From Siphonodentalium dalli (Eukaryota > Mollusca > Scaphopoda > Gadilida > Siphonodentaliidae), in the NCBI GenBank assembly GCA_032622095.1, contig CP136064.1:180206011-180270010 (forward strand): a stretch of DNA of 64,000 nucleotides. Reading direction: 5' to 3'. Shown in pieces: positions 45,860-56,545 of the stretch (within the stretch, counting starts at the first letter, position 1; every line of letters begins with the position of its first letter). A program made the translations under genes and the position numbers. A model generated the notes under the pieces. That model searched no databases and was not told where the DNA came from. It saw nothing but the letters and a program-made list of their open reading frames with translations.

Positions 45860-46972
45860 TATATACGAAACTGTTTCACGCTGGGTATTCGGGTGCACAT
45901 GGTAAATATATAGTTGTCGTCCGGTAAATAGTTGTCTCTCCGCGCGAAACATCATTCAGTTGGTATAAGAGTCGTAGGTAGGACGCGTTTTCTGTTTTTT
46001 TTTTGTATTTGGAGGGACATTAAGTAATTACATTTCGATGGCTTTGGCAAGATCTTTAAGATTATATATGGAGTCTGTCCAATAATACTTAGTACACTTA
46101 TTTTGTGTGCCGGTATCGACCTATATTTATTACCGGGACGCGATAAAGGTAAGAAATTATACTGTCTTTTTAACAACCCAAATATACGAGTTACGAGCCC
46201 AACATTTCGCTAGACGCAATGATGAAAGAATTGAAAATGTCACATACTGATGTAGCCCAGAGCGCACATAAAACACTCCCTTTCACATGTTACAATTGAT
46301 TCACGACATGCTGCTAAAGTGCAAACGCACACACAACTGGTGTCCAAGTCTGTTTGTGAGAGCAGACATTGAATTGTGTAGAATCAGATATTCTCATTTA
46401 GCGGCCTTTCTAGTCTAGTTTCCGGTTGTCTTCAAACCATTGTATGAATGCAGACAATTACGCACGCCCGGTTAGAAATTAAATGTCAGTAATTAGTTCA
46501 ATTTAAATGTAAATCGATATACATTATAGAAGCTTAACAAGCAACAGCGTCCCATGGCCAACCCATACGATTAATAGCCAGAAGAATAACTAGCATATAG
46601 GATAGATATTTGAGAATATTGCACAATACACAGCAATACACGGGTTTTAATCAAAAGAAAGACACTTGAAATCCAAGGCGGATTTCAGAAGAAACTCCAG
46701 AATGATCAATATAAACAAAGAAGAGATGAAAAGTATCTCAATGCGTCAATGCGACTATTGTGTGAAGTATATCCAATAGATAGATAGCATGGTTCTTCCA
46801 CATGGTGAATGGCGAACATCGAAAACAGGTCGTAAACGTTTATGCATGACTTTAGCAAATCGTTTACAGAGTATATAAAGTATGTATATCAATTGACACT
46901 TCGTGTTATTATCGACATATTTTATCACTCTTACCAAATTAAAAAAAAACATAATTTGGAGGTTAAATTGAG
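45860..46972. other. FAIM intron without recognised features
   Basis: AT-rich intron sequence; no repeat family or exon recognised. Confidence 0.35.
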
Positions 46973-47170
46973 ACTTATTATTCATTTGGAAGGAGGATGT
47001 TCGGGTAATAAAAGCAGACAGAAAACAGATAATACAAGAGCAGAATAATTAGTATTCATTGTTGAGAAATGTTCAGATAATAAGTACAACACTGTTTGTT
47101 GAACTTAGTATCTGAACATGTCATGATGGAACTACTCGCCAATTAGTGTTTAGTATATCGAAAGGGTTAA
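46973..47170 (+). mobile_element. piggyBac-like MITE, copy G (left end lost)
   Basis: It starts within the family at TATTCATTTGGAAGGAGGAT, continues through TTCGGGTAATAAAAGCAGAC and the hairpin GTTCAGATAATAAGTACAAC / GTTGAACTTAGTATCTGAAC, and ends ATCGAAAGGGTTAA. Confidence 0.7.
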
Positions 47171-47386
47171 TGATTACTCTTCGGAAAGTGGATGAAAACA
47201 AAAGGTTAGACTGTCCCAATGAAACTAATGATACCTATTCAGTGCACATGGGCAACAAACCAGTAACCGTATTAAAGTTGGATCTTTCGGTCATCAACGT
47301 ATTTGGTAGCAGGGACAATATAGGTTGATAACTGCTTTAAATACTCTGAGAAAAATAAAAGTTAACGAGAGCTATCTATCAACTGC

Positions 47387-47543
47387 TTAACCTTATATAC
47401 TAAAGCATCATTGATGAGTAGTTATTCAATGGGAGATATGTTCAGATGATAAGTTCAACGGTTGTTGAAATTGTTATCTAAACATCTCCCTTAATGTATA
47501 AGGGATAAAGAAGGCAATTAAAGAGTTTTTCACTTTTCCATAA
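47387..47543. mobile_element. piggyBac-like MITE, copy H, fully palindromic form
   Basis: TTAACCTTATATACTAAAGC ATCATTGATGAGTAG at the left and a decayed inverse (GGCAATTAAAGAGTTTTTCA CTTTTCC) at the right, around GATATGTTCAGATGATAAGT and its inverse. Both halves correspond to the same (right) end of the family, so this copy is a foldback derivative. Confidence 0.6.
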
Positions 47544-47689
47544 CATTGTCAATCATAAAATGCCCAACCAAATATTTAGTCGACCCGGGCCGCCCCCAAT
47601 TTTTCGGACATAAGTGATCACGATACGAGATTTGCGTCAAACTTTATACATTTTAAACCCGGAACAACAGTCGGCTATTTTACCATTTG

Positions 47690-48055
47690 TGATTTGCGTA
47701 CATGCATATAGCGAATCCGAATAGTTGTAATAATATAGCATATAGGGGTGAATATATTAACTTAATTCCGACTTAGCTAGCAACTTCCCCGATCGTTCAT
47801 GGACGCAGAGGGGTATTCGCTGTTCGATATTATATATGTATCCCTTTCCGTTGTCAAACAGCTAGGGGAGGTCCGTTCGGTGCCCACTTTTGTGTTCGTG
47901 TACCTAGCGGAACCGGCCATGAGTTATATGTTAACAATGGCGGTTCTGTTCGAGCTACCAACTTGGGGACTGGAACTGTGCAAGTACAATCTCGTTCTGA
48001 CTCACCGGGGCGGTACGGTCGGTGCGGTCGGCTTTTAGTGGGTCCCAACCTGCCT
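47690..48055 (+). repeat. Complex dispersed repeat (GGTACGGTCGG family), copy 1
   Basis: Blocks shared with 55.5-56.4 kb: AGCTAGCAACTT, CATGGACGCAGAG.GGT, AAACAGCTAGG, GGAACCGG, GTTAACAATG, ACTTGGGGACTGGAAC, and CGGTACGGTCGG..CGGTCGGCTTTTAGTGGG. It is GC-richer than its surroundings. No conserved frame was found, so a non-coding retroelement or satellite-like unit is likely. Confidence 0.6.
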
Positions 48056-48529
48056 ATTATCAAATCGCCTTTACCGTTTAGCCTTTTGCATCTCTCGTAA
48101 TGCGAGCCACGACCACATATATACCCTGCTTGGTGCATCTCGTCATATCAAGCCCCAAGTTAAGCCCAGTAAGACACAACTTTTGTGACATGCCGGGATC
48201 AAAATAGGTAGACAATAAATTCTTGAAACACTAATAGACGGATTGTATATATAGGCATTTAGCAGCTGTTTACAAGGCAGAGCAGTTAGGAAAATGCTTT
48301 TCAGTTTTATCATACCAAGAAACGGGACGTTCTTTTTTGTTCTGGTTTAAAGGTACCCAAGGCATTCGAAGCGATTTCGTGTGAAATGATGTGAAAGTAT
48401 GTAAAACAACTATCATCAACAAGTAAATGAAAATAATTCGATTTTGGAACATTATAAAGCTTTCTATACCGAAATGCCCGCATAACAATGCATTGGAAAA
48501 TTTCGAGTGTGTGAATGTACCTGTATACT

Positions 48530-48711
48530 TGACCCCCAGCAGGGATGCACTTGACTCCTGTGAGGGACAAATTTTTATCCCATAGGGAGGCAATTGACCC
48601 CTGCTGAGTGACAAATTGTTCTTAGACAGGGATGCACATGACACCCGTTGAGGGACAAGTTGGTCTTCGGTTGCTAACCCTCCAATGAAGAGGCAAGTTA
48701 GCCTTTGGTGG
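48530..48711. repeat. Degenerate tandem repeat, about 55-60 bp
   Basis: Three to four units containing AGGGATGCACATGACTCC, then GTTGAGGGACAA.TT. The 156-codon minus-strand frame that crosses the block is partly repeat-encoded and has no motif. Confidence 0.55.
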
Positions 48712-48860
48712 GGGTAAATAGTGCACATCAAGAGATGCAAATATTGCCTCTCCGGGGAGGAATGTTCATCTCGACTATTTAGAGTGCATGTGGGCCTTCA
48801 AATCTCAGAGAGGCATTTAATATACTTGTCCGTACTTCACGAATTAGCACCAACGATATA
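48712..48860 (+). repeat. Dispersed repeat, AAATGCAAATATTGCCTCTCC family, copy 2
   Basis: Matches 18961-19100: TAAATAGTGCACATCAAGAG ATGCAAATATTGCCTCTCCG, then CGACTATTTAGAGTGC and a TTAGCACCAACGA segment. Confidence 0.6.
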
Positions 48861-49128
48861 TTGAACACAGACGACATTTGACTCCCAGAGCGTTTGTAAA
48901 ATGCCACCAGACAGAGCAGTGCAAGGGTTGAATCATGGATTATTTTCAATTAATCTGAAAGCATTTTCATGCATGACACTGGAACTCACGTGGAGCGTAT
49001 TAATTGCTTTGAATTTCAAAGAGTTTGCCGCTACGATCTGATGAAATGAACCACCTCACACAGGTCGTTGGATATGTGATACATGAGATCGATTGAATTA
49101 ATTTGACAAATAATTAATTGACACGAAT

Positions 49129-49487
49129 CAAGCCAGAGTTTAGTGTGCCTGTCATTTGCAGAATGAGGTCCCCAGAGTGTGAATTTAGTGACGCTATCCC
49201 GCATAGCGGGCTAGCGTCACTAAATTCACCCTCTTGGTACCTCATTCTGCTTAGGTCTCATCTTCTCTGAAAAGTTTCTTTATTAATAAATTTCTACATA
49301 AATTTCTTCACATAGATTATATTTCTTTTTTAGTTTAGTTTCTCTGAGTCTATGTCTCCCATAGCAGATGAGGCTATGCAGAATAAAGTCCCCAGAGGGT
49401 GATGCAGGCCCGCTATGCGGGATAGCGTCACTACATTCACCCTCTGGTGACCTCATTCTGCAAATGACAGGCACACTAAACTCAGTC
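49129..49487. mobile_element. Foldback element in the FAIM intron, 11-bp target duplication
   Basis: TTGACACGAAT occurs directly outside both ends (49118-49128 and 49488-49498). The arms of about 75 bases are inverted copies: GTTTAGTGTGCCTGTCATTT GCAGAATGAGGTC..CGCTATCCCGCATAGCGGGC and its complement. Each arm also folds on itself through a second, inner hairpin with CTATCCCGCATAGCGGG or CCCGCTATGCGGGATAG and GTGAATTTAGTGACG. The spacer is AT-rich. A 9-11-bp duplication suits Mutator-like and classical foldback elements; that assignment is inference. Confidence 0.85.
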
Positions 49488-49504
49488 TTGACACGAATAC
49501 GTAC

Positions 49505-49554
49505 CACTGTCTCTGTTATAGACCCGTTCAGTCGCACTTCCATTCTGTTAGTAT
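49505..49554 (-). CDS. FAIM: FAIM-like protein, penultimate exon
   Basis: The 50-base internal exon lies between TTTTTTATTTTCCAG and GTACGT. It encodes (D)TNRMEVRLNGSITETV, which matches the FAIM beta-hairpin KDAMDVWCNGxxxETA. Its first two bases (AT) complete the codon begun by the single G left by the exon at 60693-60817, giving Asp; it leaves in phase 0 into the last exon. Both junctions keep the family alignment without gaps. The donor is followed after six bases by the target duplication of the foldback element at 49129-49487. Confidence 0.82.
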
Positions 49555-49705
49555 CTGGAAAATAAAAAATATATACTACACCGTGAAGGGTCATACTGGT
49601 ACGACAGGTCATATAGTGAATGGTGAATTGCCTGCGTTAATGGAATGATTGGACAAATCCATCATCCATGCAAACGTCACATTGGTTTTCTGTATTGTCG
49701 TCTAG

Positions 49706-51060
49706 AGCACAATTCAAACCAATTCTTTAATCTCAATAAACCAATAACTATGGTATGTGAGATATACAAATTTATATACTAATACATGACAAAAGCACAT
49801 TTTTTACAGGTACACAAGTATTTGAAGGCACATCCACCTAGAACTGATGTCATGAAACCGGTAAGTGTGAGGGAAACTCTTCCATGATAACAAGCACAAA
49901 CACAAACAAAGATCTAGTACATGCCTGTCATTATATTTTGCCCCCAACATACAAATAATATATCAATTACAATGACAGTCGTCAATCATACCAAATTGTT
50001 GTCATGCAGTATGCAACTCTTTGAGCACAAACATATTAGCCCAAATTTCAAAACATATCGAGTTGGTCTTCATTAGTTTCAAAAACTTTTGTCCAAATCC
50101 CTTTTGTATATTATGCTAACAAACATTATTCAAGTCAAGGAATAAAGGGTTGTACTTTTTTTTTTGGCTATCGCCAATTATATACTAACACTCTTGTGAT
50201 CGATGACTGCATCGGACTGTTGCCGAGGTCGCAAAATAAGCATACATGTACAAAAATATACTCTAAATAACATGACCTATTCGTCACGCTGCACGATCAA
50301 TTTATTAAAAGGCGCGATTATAGCGCAATACCAAAATCTGTCGCGCTTATTATTGCGATATTGAGCGCATGGTCGCAATATTGAGCGCGACAAACTTTAA
50401 TACAGACCCGATAGTGTTATATTTATATTAGATCAATACTGTGCATAAAGTTTCCATGTAGTGTACATATAGCATTTACAATTATAATTATATACAAATC
50501 TAAAACATTGCTTCTATTTATGCCAAACAATATAGGAGAAGCAATAATTTGCTTTTAAATGTCACAATTTTGAGCGCATGCAAGATGTCGCAATATTAAT
50601 GGCGCGATATCGCAATATTAAGCGCGAAATATTGCGATATTAAGCGCATTTTTTTTTGTTGCAATAATATCGCAAGCGGCACGCTTGTAAGCGTTTCCAC
50701 TTACAATATTATTGCGCTATTGGGTGCGAAAGTAGTGCGCTTAATATACCACTAAATTCTTTTGACTGGTATACTGTATATATGAATTCATGCAGTAAGT
50801 CATTCTGGAATTTTTTTGTTCTGGATCCGTGTATAAGTATCTCACTTATTTATCCGCATATTCTGATTCCCAAAACGCGACAAAAGCAACAGTTTAATGG
50901 GCCTAATTTGAGAGTGGAAGATCGTCGCTATATATATAACGTGATGCACCGATCCATATACCGGTGGGGAATCATGTGGTCTCCAGTTGATGAGTATATA
51001 TCACGCATCAAAAATGGACGACGGGGTCGCAAACGCCACCAGAAACGAGGAAAAATGTAA
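49706..51060 (+). CDS. Unrecognised small basic protein, three exons, nested antisense in FAIM
   Basis: Exons are 49706-49752, 49810-49860 and 50893-51060 (stop TAA 51058-51060), all inside the FAIM intron on the other strand. Exon 1 follows TTGGTTTTCTGTATTGTCGT CTAG and ends at ATG|GTATGTGAG. The first intron is only 57 bases, with a TACTAATAC branch-like site and TTTTTTACAG. Exon 2 ends CCG|GTAAGTGTG. Phases fit at every junction (lead of two bases, then 0, 0). The joined peptide runs HNSNQFFNLNKPITM, VHKYLKAHPPRTDVMKP, then 55 residues starting FNGPNLRVEDRRYIYNVMHR and ending in a Lys/Arg-rich tail (KNGRRGRKRHQKRGKM). The upstream exon supplying the start is not found. The exon 3 acceptor (GCAACAG) has a poor pyrimidine tract. 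I do not recognise the family. AATAAA occurs over the stop codon and again at 51278. Confidence 0.55.
50308..50755. mobile_element. GCGCAATATTGCG-rich element in the nested gene's intron
   Basis: About ten words such as TCGCAATATTGAGCGCG, GCGATATTAAGCGC and CAATATTATTGCGC are clustered at 50308-50400 and 50570-50740, mostly inverted with respect to each other, around a plain AT-rich centre. Multiple subterminal copies of one palindromic motif are typical of DNA transposon ends bound by transposase. The ends are not exactly defined and no target duplication was seen. Confidence 0.6.
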
Positions 51061-51397
51061 TAAAACTTGGATAATGATATATTACATAGTATGTTGGCAG
51101 CTACGAGCATATGCTATACTATTTTTAAAACAATGTGATACCCCATTTGTGTCCAAACTCACAGTTGTTTGCTCTAACATGCTGTATTCCACGAATCTCC
51201 GACTGGTTACTTTGGTCAGAATGTTATAGAAAACTACTGAATATTTCCGAACAAATAAGGTATCAACTTGTTTTACAAATAAACTAGCATTAACATGTAT
51301 TCGTAACAGTCAACCTGCTATATTTTGTGTCAGCTCCTCATATAATATGTTATTGCGTTTGCATTCGCCTCGGTCATTTTGAATGAATGGTACTCAC

Positions 51398-51431
51398 CAA
51401 CCTCGAAGCCACTTGATTCCCCACCGTGCAT
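51398..51431 (-). other. Candidate minus-strand first exon
   Basis: ATG then MHGGESSGFEV in frame, ending GTTG|GTGAGTACC, a consensus-quality donor; about 10-25 bases upstream lies a TATATATA run. It ends in phase 1, like the FAIM exon at 60693-60817, so it could splice to 49554 as an alternative start. Equally it may belong to another transcript or be chance. Confidence 0.25.
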
Positions 51432-51598
51432 ATATAAGGCACTATATATATATCTGCATTATCGATCATTTAAGCGAAGTTACGCACTGATGGAAGTGGA
51501 TCCCCAAATCGTTTTTCGGTCGTATGAAAATCCTATACCCATGCCATAATAAACATGATTATATTTACGTGGAGTTCACTGAGGGTCATATATAGTGT

Positions 51599-51897
51599 CA
51601 CTGAAGGGGTTACTCTCACACACAAAAGTGCTGAAGAGTACACAGGTTTTGAAAATGTGCTGAATGGTACACAGGTTTTGAATTGTTCGTGTCTGCCATG
51701 ATTTGTGTTTGAGAATAATTGTGTATTTTACAAGGAAAATTTAAATGAACTGAAAATGAACTGCAGTTGGGCGCCAGACTTTCAGGAACACAGTTAAAGT
51801 AACTGCATTAGTGCCGATCACAAACCATGTGTAGCCTTCAGCACATTTTCAAAACCTGGTACCCTTCAGCACTTTTTTGGTGAGAGTGACCTGGTCA
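51599..51897. mobile_element. hAT-like non-autonomous element, copy 2
   Basis: The left end CACTGAAGGGGTTACTCTCA and subterminal GTGCTGAAGAGTACACAGGT..GAAAATGTGCTGAATGG are as in 8584-8906. The right part TTCAGCACATTTTCAAAACC..TTTTTTGGTGAGAGTGACC matches inverted, but the last bases (CTGGTCAAAG) have decayed. Confidence 0.7.
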
Positions 51898-54142
51898 AAG
51901 CGCGAAAACTGTATTCTTTTCACAGCTGTACAGAAATAAATTATATCGTCTCACAGTTTTTGTAATGAGAATAGCCACTGGAATATAGTAAACCACCAAT
52001 TGTCTACATAATTACATTTATTACCTGCATACTTTGTACGATGATTCAATACCTTACCATATCTCCCGAACCAGCCTGATGCATATATATAAACAAAGAG
52101 ATTTACTTTTTGCAGGAACATTGAACAATCCGCATCAAATTTAAGTTCGTGTCTTTATATTAAGGGAGAGGAGCGTTTCCTAAGTTGAAATAACTTGTGC
52201 TCCGATCCCCAATGTACTCCCATCATATCTGTATGTTGTTACAGCTTGTGTATTATTGCTTTTATTATGTCAATGGTTGGGATGTTCAATAAAATTATGG
52301 AATGAAGAAAGCGCGATCACGTTGCATAGATATAGTAGTATGCAAGCGAACTATCGTCCTGACTGTAGTCTTCGAACTATTACCCACCTGCTGACGTCAC
52401 TGCATGTGGGCGCAAGACAGAAATTATAGATGTCAGTTATGAATTCAACCGTGGTACTAAAGGATACTCCACAATTTTTCTGGAGAGTATAATACATAAA
52501 TTTTCAAGAGCATAATTGCATGGTTTTTGAAATGAGGGGCAATTAAGCGGTAGCGTCAACAAAGACGGAAATGCCGATAACTCCACAGAATGCGTAGTTT
52601 ATAACTTTAATATAGTTGTATAGATCAGCCCATGTTGAGTATACTACTTATAGGTGGAGGAACAAGAAAGAGTGACAATGTGCGCGTTTGTTTAATTGTG
52701 GCACGTGGAGTGTTTCATCAGCCTACTGAAAGGTCAATGTTGTGTGGTTCTGAATAGCAAGGCAGTTGAACAGGGGTTTTCCGAATTGTTCATACTGCAC
52801 TCAATGGTGCAGGCAGTTGTTTTACTTCCCAAAAGAAGTCTACAATGGAGGTCGGGAAGGGACGACACCAGCATTGATAAAACCAAATTTCACCGACTTC
52901 ACCAAAGTTATCTATAGGCATCTCCATGCATGATGCGACATATTTGGGTGATTCTCCCTTAAATGAACAAATTCTGAGAAAAAAAAAATTTGTCACATGC
53001 CGATGAATTTTATGAGAGTATGTAGCACATATATTGGTGATCACGAAAATGGCATTTGGCAAAATTATAGGGCAAGGTGAAGGCCAATCAAGGTCGTTCG
53101 TTACAGCATGTGCCAATGACGTTTTTTGGGTTGAATCAGGGCAACGTCATTGTCAAATTCGCTCTTTCTCCAAAACTTGTGTTTAATTCGAATATCATGA
53201 TTAATGGAAACCAAACAAAATTGAGCCACTTGTTGATATGTGCCCTTTAATAGTTGAATTATCTTTATGAGTATATATTCAACTTGTACATCATGGAGTA
53301 GCCGATGGTGTATCCGTCCAAACGACGTATCGCGTAACTCCGCGCGTTGAGACGTCTATGAGATACACCCATTTGAATATACGTGGTGGAAATTGATGTG
53401 TGGGCGTGACTTAGAGTTCAAACTCTCTAAGAGGTCAACGAATACACCGTACATATCTGATAATTGGAAACAGATTTTGATCGCATAAAGGGCGATTCCT
53501 ATCAAGTCGGGCACGCCCTGGTCCATCGTACATTTGGTTTGACGCCAAACGATCGAGGAACTCTGATGTAGACAACGTGAACATACGTCAATCAAACTCT
53601 GTTCATCAAGGGGTTCGCCAAATTGCAATGAGAATTTACAGTAGAAACATTGTCGATGGATTTCTCTTACATGTTTCAAGATATCGAACTGAAATTTGGT
53701 ATTTAGGGGTTTCTCTGTGCGCTCAATCAGATAGAATTGTCAGTGAGATATTCTGATGGTCCAAAATGTGTATTTTTACGCCGTTGCTATACCACATGAG
53801 CCGGAAATCGCCCCGCAGGCAGAACGATTGTTGAAAAGTACCGAAACAATTGATTTTCAAACTGCCATCTGCTTCTCTCTGAGATTGTTTGATGTTTGAT
53901 GTATATTTGTTTTTTATTATTTAATAATTTTTATTGAAATCAAGAACAAGTCATGTCGACAATAAACAAAAACGGGTAACATCTATATACATACATAATT
54001 TTTCATATATGTCAGAAATAACATTGTAATAAAGATATATAACGTTAATGTAACTGTTTTGGGTGGGGTATCAGATAAATTGTACATATGACATACATGT
54101 ATACAAGGGGATTGGGGCACAAGTTTTGTCAATCTAGTGATG
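51898..54142. other. FAIM intron with unassigned minus-strand frames
   Basis: Two minus-strand frames, 52790-53116 (108 codons) and 53356-53679 (107 codons), have balanced composition, but I recognise no domain and see no paired splice sites. Otherwise plain intron sequence. Confidence 0.35.
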
Positions 54143-54159
54143 CCCCCCCCCCCCCCCCC
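54143..54159. repeat. Poly-C run (17 C)
   Basis: Uninterrupted C homopolymer; its length is prone to sequencing error. Confidence 0.9.
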
Positions 54160-54449
54160 TTGTCGGCACAAATACATGTATGTCACTAAATATTTAACAA
54201 GATGACAGGATGAATGTATGCATTTAAGCAAAGGAATATATTTGTTATATGAAATTTCAGTAAAATCACGGAGAAGATGCTCGATCATTTTTATATTCGT
54301 AATTTATATGTTTCAAGTTTATGGTAAATATTCGTCTCTGGTTATGACCAGCATCGTCCCTCTGAAAACCACTTTGATATTTGGGCTATCAGCTATGTGA
54401 GTATTGTACTCTAGCTGGGGTACTCGGTGTTGCTCGGGTGAAGAATGTG

Positions 54450-55165
54450 TAATTTATTAGTGGCCCTTCAAGTCATTTTAAATAATTATTTTCAACTGGG
54501 GTAAACAGCACCTATTGCACGACACTCCGGATAAAGTTACATTTATCTTTTAAGTTGGTAATAAACGCTCTTTATTGTTAATTATTAGTGCCTACTGTTA
54601 AGTCATTTGAGGTAATCAGCACCTATTCCGTAACATTCCCCGAGTCATTTTACTTTTGTGCACTTTTTTGTATAATTTATTAGTTCCCCGTTAAGTCAGT
54701 TGAGGTCAAAGGCGCCTATCCCATGACAACTCCCTGGTCATGTGACACATAAGTACCATTTCCTTACATATCTTTTAAGCTGATCAGAAACGCTCTTTAT
54801 TTATCAGATTTGCCCCTTTAAGTAGGCTTAGGTGAACGGCATCTGTTTCATGAAATTTCCACCGACCAGATTGCAACCATTTTGGGTATATAATTAATTA
54901 CTTAGTTAAATAAATTATTAGTGCCCTGTTTAGACGTCTGTGTTCAACGGGACATATATTATAATATTCCCCCGGGTAAAGTTACCCATATGTACAAATT
55001 TTCAACTCTGAGCCTCTGAGGATACAACCGTTTGGTCGGCTCTAGGCAAAATATATATATATTATAATTATTAGTGCCCTGTTAATACATACGGGACCTA
55101 TCTAATAAATCTACCCGGATGGACAAACGAACAAACAAACAAAATTGAGTTTTATTAGTATATAG
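54450..55165 (+). repeat. Degenerate tandem array with (ACAA)n tail
   Basis: Five to six decayed units of about 120-130 bp, each with TTATTAGTGCCCTGTTAAGT CA, GAGGT.AACGGCACCTATT and CATTCCCCGGGT, ending in GGACAAACGAACAAACAAAC AAAATTGAGTTTTATTAGTA. The layout (tandem 130-mers, then a short A/C-rich tail) parallels 25255-25680 and suggests the 3' end of another retroelement. Confidence 0.6.
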
Positions 55166-55514
55166 ATAACAATCCTCAAATCGCTGCAAGAGTTACGGAG
55201 TTTAAAATGGTTCACACTAACCTTCATGTGGCTTTTCTATACATGCATAGTTTATTCCACCCACGTCGAGTGAAACAATTTTATTTGGTGTGGCGCTGTC
55301 TAACCACGTATAAAGGGACATCATATCATGCAGCCAATATCATTCGGGCAGGTCGCTAGCTGTATAGCTGAAGTGAATATATTAAACCATACGCCGCGAT
55401 CGAATTCGCTATCCATGTAAGCAAAAACACAGACAAATAACAGCCACCGCCGATCGTATCACCACCAGGGTGCCGAACGATATTGGGCATGTACTATCGT
55501 GCAGAAAAAAAACT

Positions 55515-55600
55515 ATATGTGCCAAAGTTCCAATCCCGACGTCGATAGCTCGAGTGGAAACGGCACTGTTAACCCATAACTTGCGGTCGCGGTTCCGCCA
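55515..55600 (-). repeat. GGTACGGTCGG family, inverted fragment
   Basis: CAAAGTTCCAATCCCGACGT CGATAGCTCGAG..GGAAACGGCACTGTTAACCC is the inverse of blocks at 55810 and 56160-56310. Confidence 0.6.
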
Positions 55601-55809
55601 TTACATGCACACTGACACATTTTACACGAAGACATTATCCAATTAGAGTTCTCACTAAATTTTTGTTGTTGAAAAGTGTCATATGCCGTATATAAATATA
55701 AATAAACGACGATATTGATGAATATATTATACGGTGATAACAGTTGTAATGATATATTATTTATTATAACAATGCTATGCATGTACTGATAGTGTTTTAA
55801 AGTGATTGA

Positions 55810-56425
55810 ATGCCGCTTCCGATCGAACTATCGACTTGGGGATTTAAACTTTGTTACATATAGGTCTATTCAGCACGATATATAGTGCATGCCACATCTC
55901 GTTTGGTCCACTGGGGCGGTACGGTAGGCGGGTGCTAATGTACGGGTGCATGCGTGTATAGCGAATCAGACCGCAGCGTATGGGCTAATATATTACTTTC
56001 GTTATAGCTAGCAACTTGCCAATCGCCCATGGATGCAGAGTGGTGTGAATTCGCTGCATGAAAGTATATCTATTTCCGGCGGTCAGACTGCTAGGAGGGT
56101 GCGGTCGGTGCCTTTTTGGATTTTGCGTACCTGACGGAACCGGTCGTAACTTATGGGGTTAACAGCTATCGTCTTGGGGATTGGAACTTTGGTCAGACAG
56201 CTAGGAGAGATGCGGTCGGTCTATTATTTTGATTTTGCGTAACTGCGGAATCGGCATCAAGTTAAGGGTTAACAGTGCCGTTTCCGCTTGAGATGTCGAC
56301 TTGGGGATTGGATCTTTGGTAATTACGTGTTTATTATGCACGATAATGCATGCCCCATCTCGTTCGTACTCCTGGGGAGGTACGGTCTGGTACAGTCGGC
56401 GAGGTCGGCTTTTAGTAGGACCCAT
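55810..56425 (+). repeat. GGTACGGTCGG family, tandem copies 2-4
   Basis: Three partial units. Shared blocks are GACTTGGGGATTGGAACTTT, GTCAGACAGCTAGGAG, TGCGGTCGGT, GGGTTAACAGTGCCGTTTCC, CATGCCCCATCTCGTT and GGTACGGTCTGGTACAGTCG..GGCTTTTAGTAGG. Relative to 47690-48055 the order is partly duplicated. Confidence 0.65.
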
Positions 56426-56429
56426 GTAC

Positions 56430-56545
56430 TCATACGCGCTATCAACATTTCTATCGACATTTCTGCTAAATCAGAAGTTTCTAGTGGAATAAAATAAACG
56501 GAATAATCACTTGATTGAATGAACTTGTGACGTGAAATAATTCAT
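56430..56545 (+). repeat. Second, partial copy of the 13.1-13.35 kb foldback family
   Basis: TACGCGCTATCAA, TCTAGTGGAATAAAATAAAC GGAATAATCACTTGATTGAA and GTGACGTGAAATAATTCAT match 13118-13253; the right arm is absent. Confidence 0.6.

Noticed and set aside
45351-45927. ORFs rich in Ser/His or Met across the GAT/GGT microsatellite
   Set aside because: They are translations of a simple repeat.
53356-53679. 107-codon minus-strand ORF (and 52790-53116)
   Set aside because: Composition is acceptable, but no family is recognised and no flanking splice signals were found; listed only as part of the intron.
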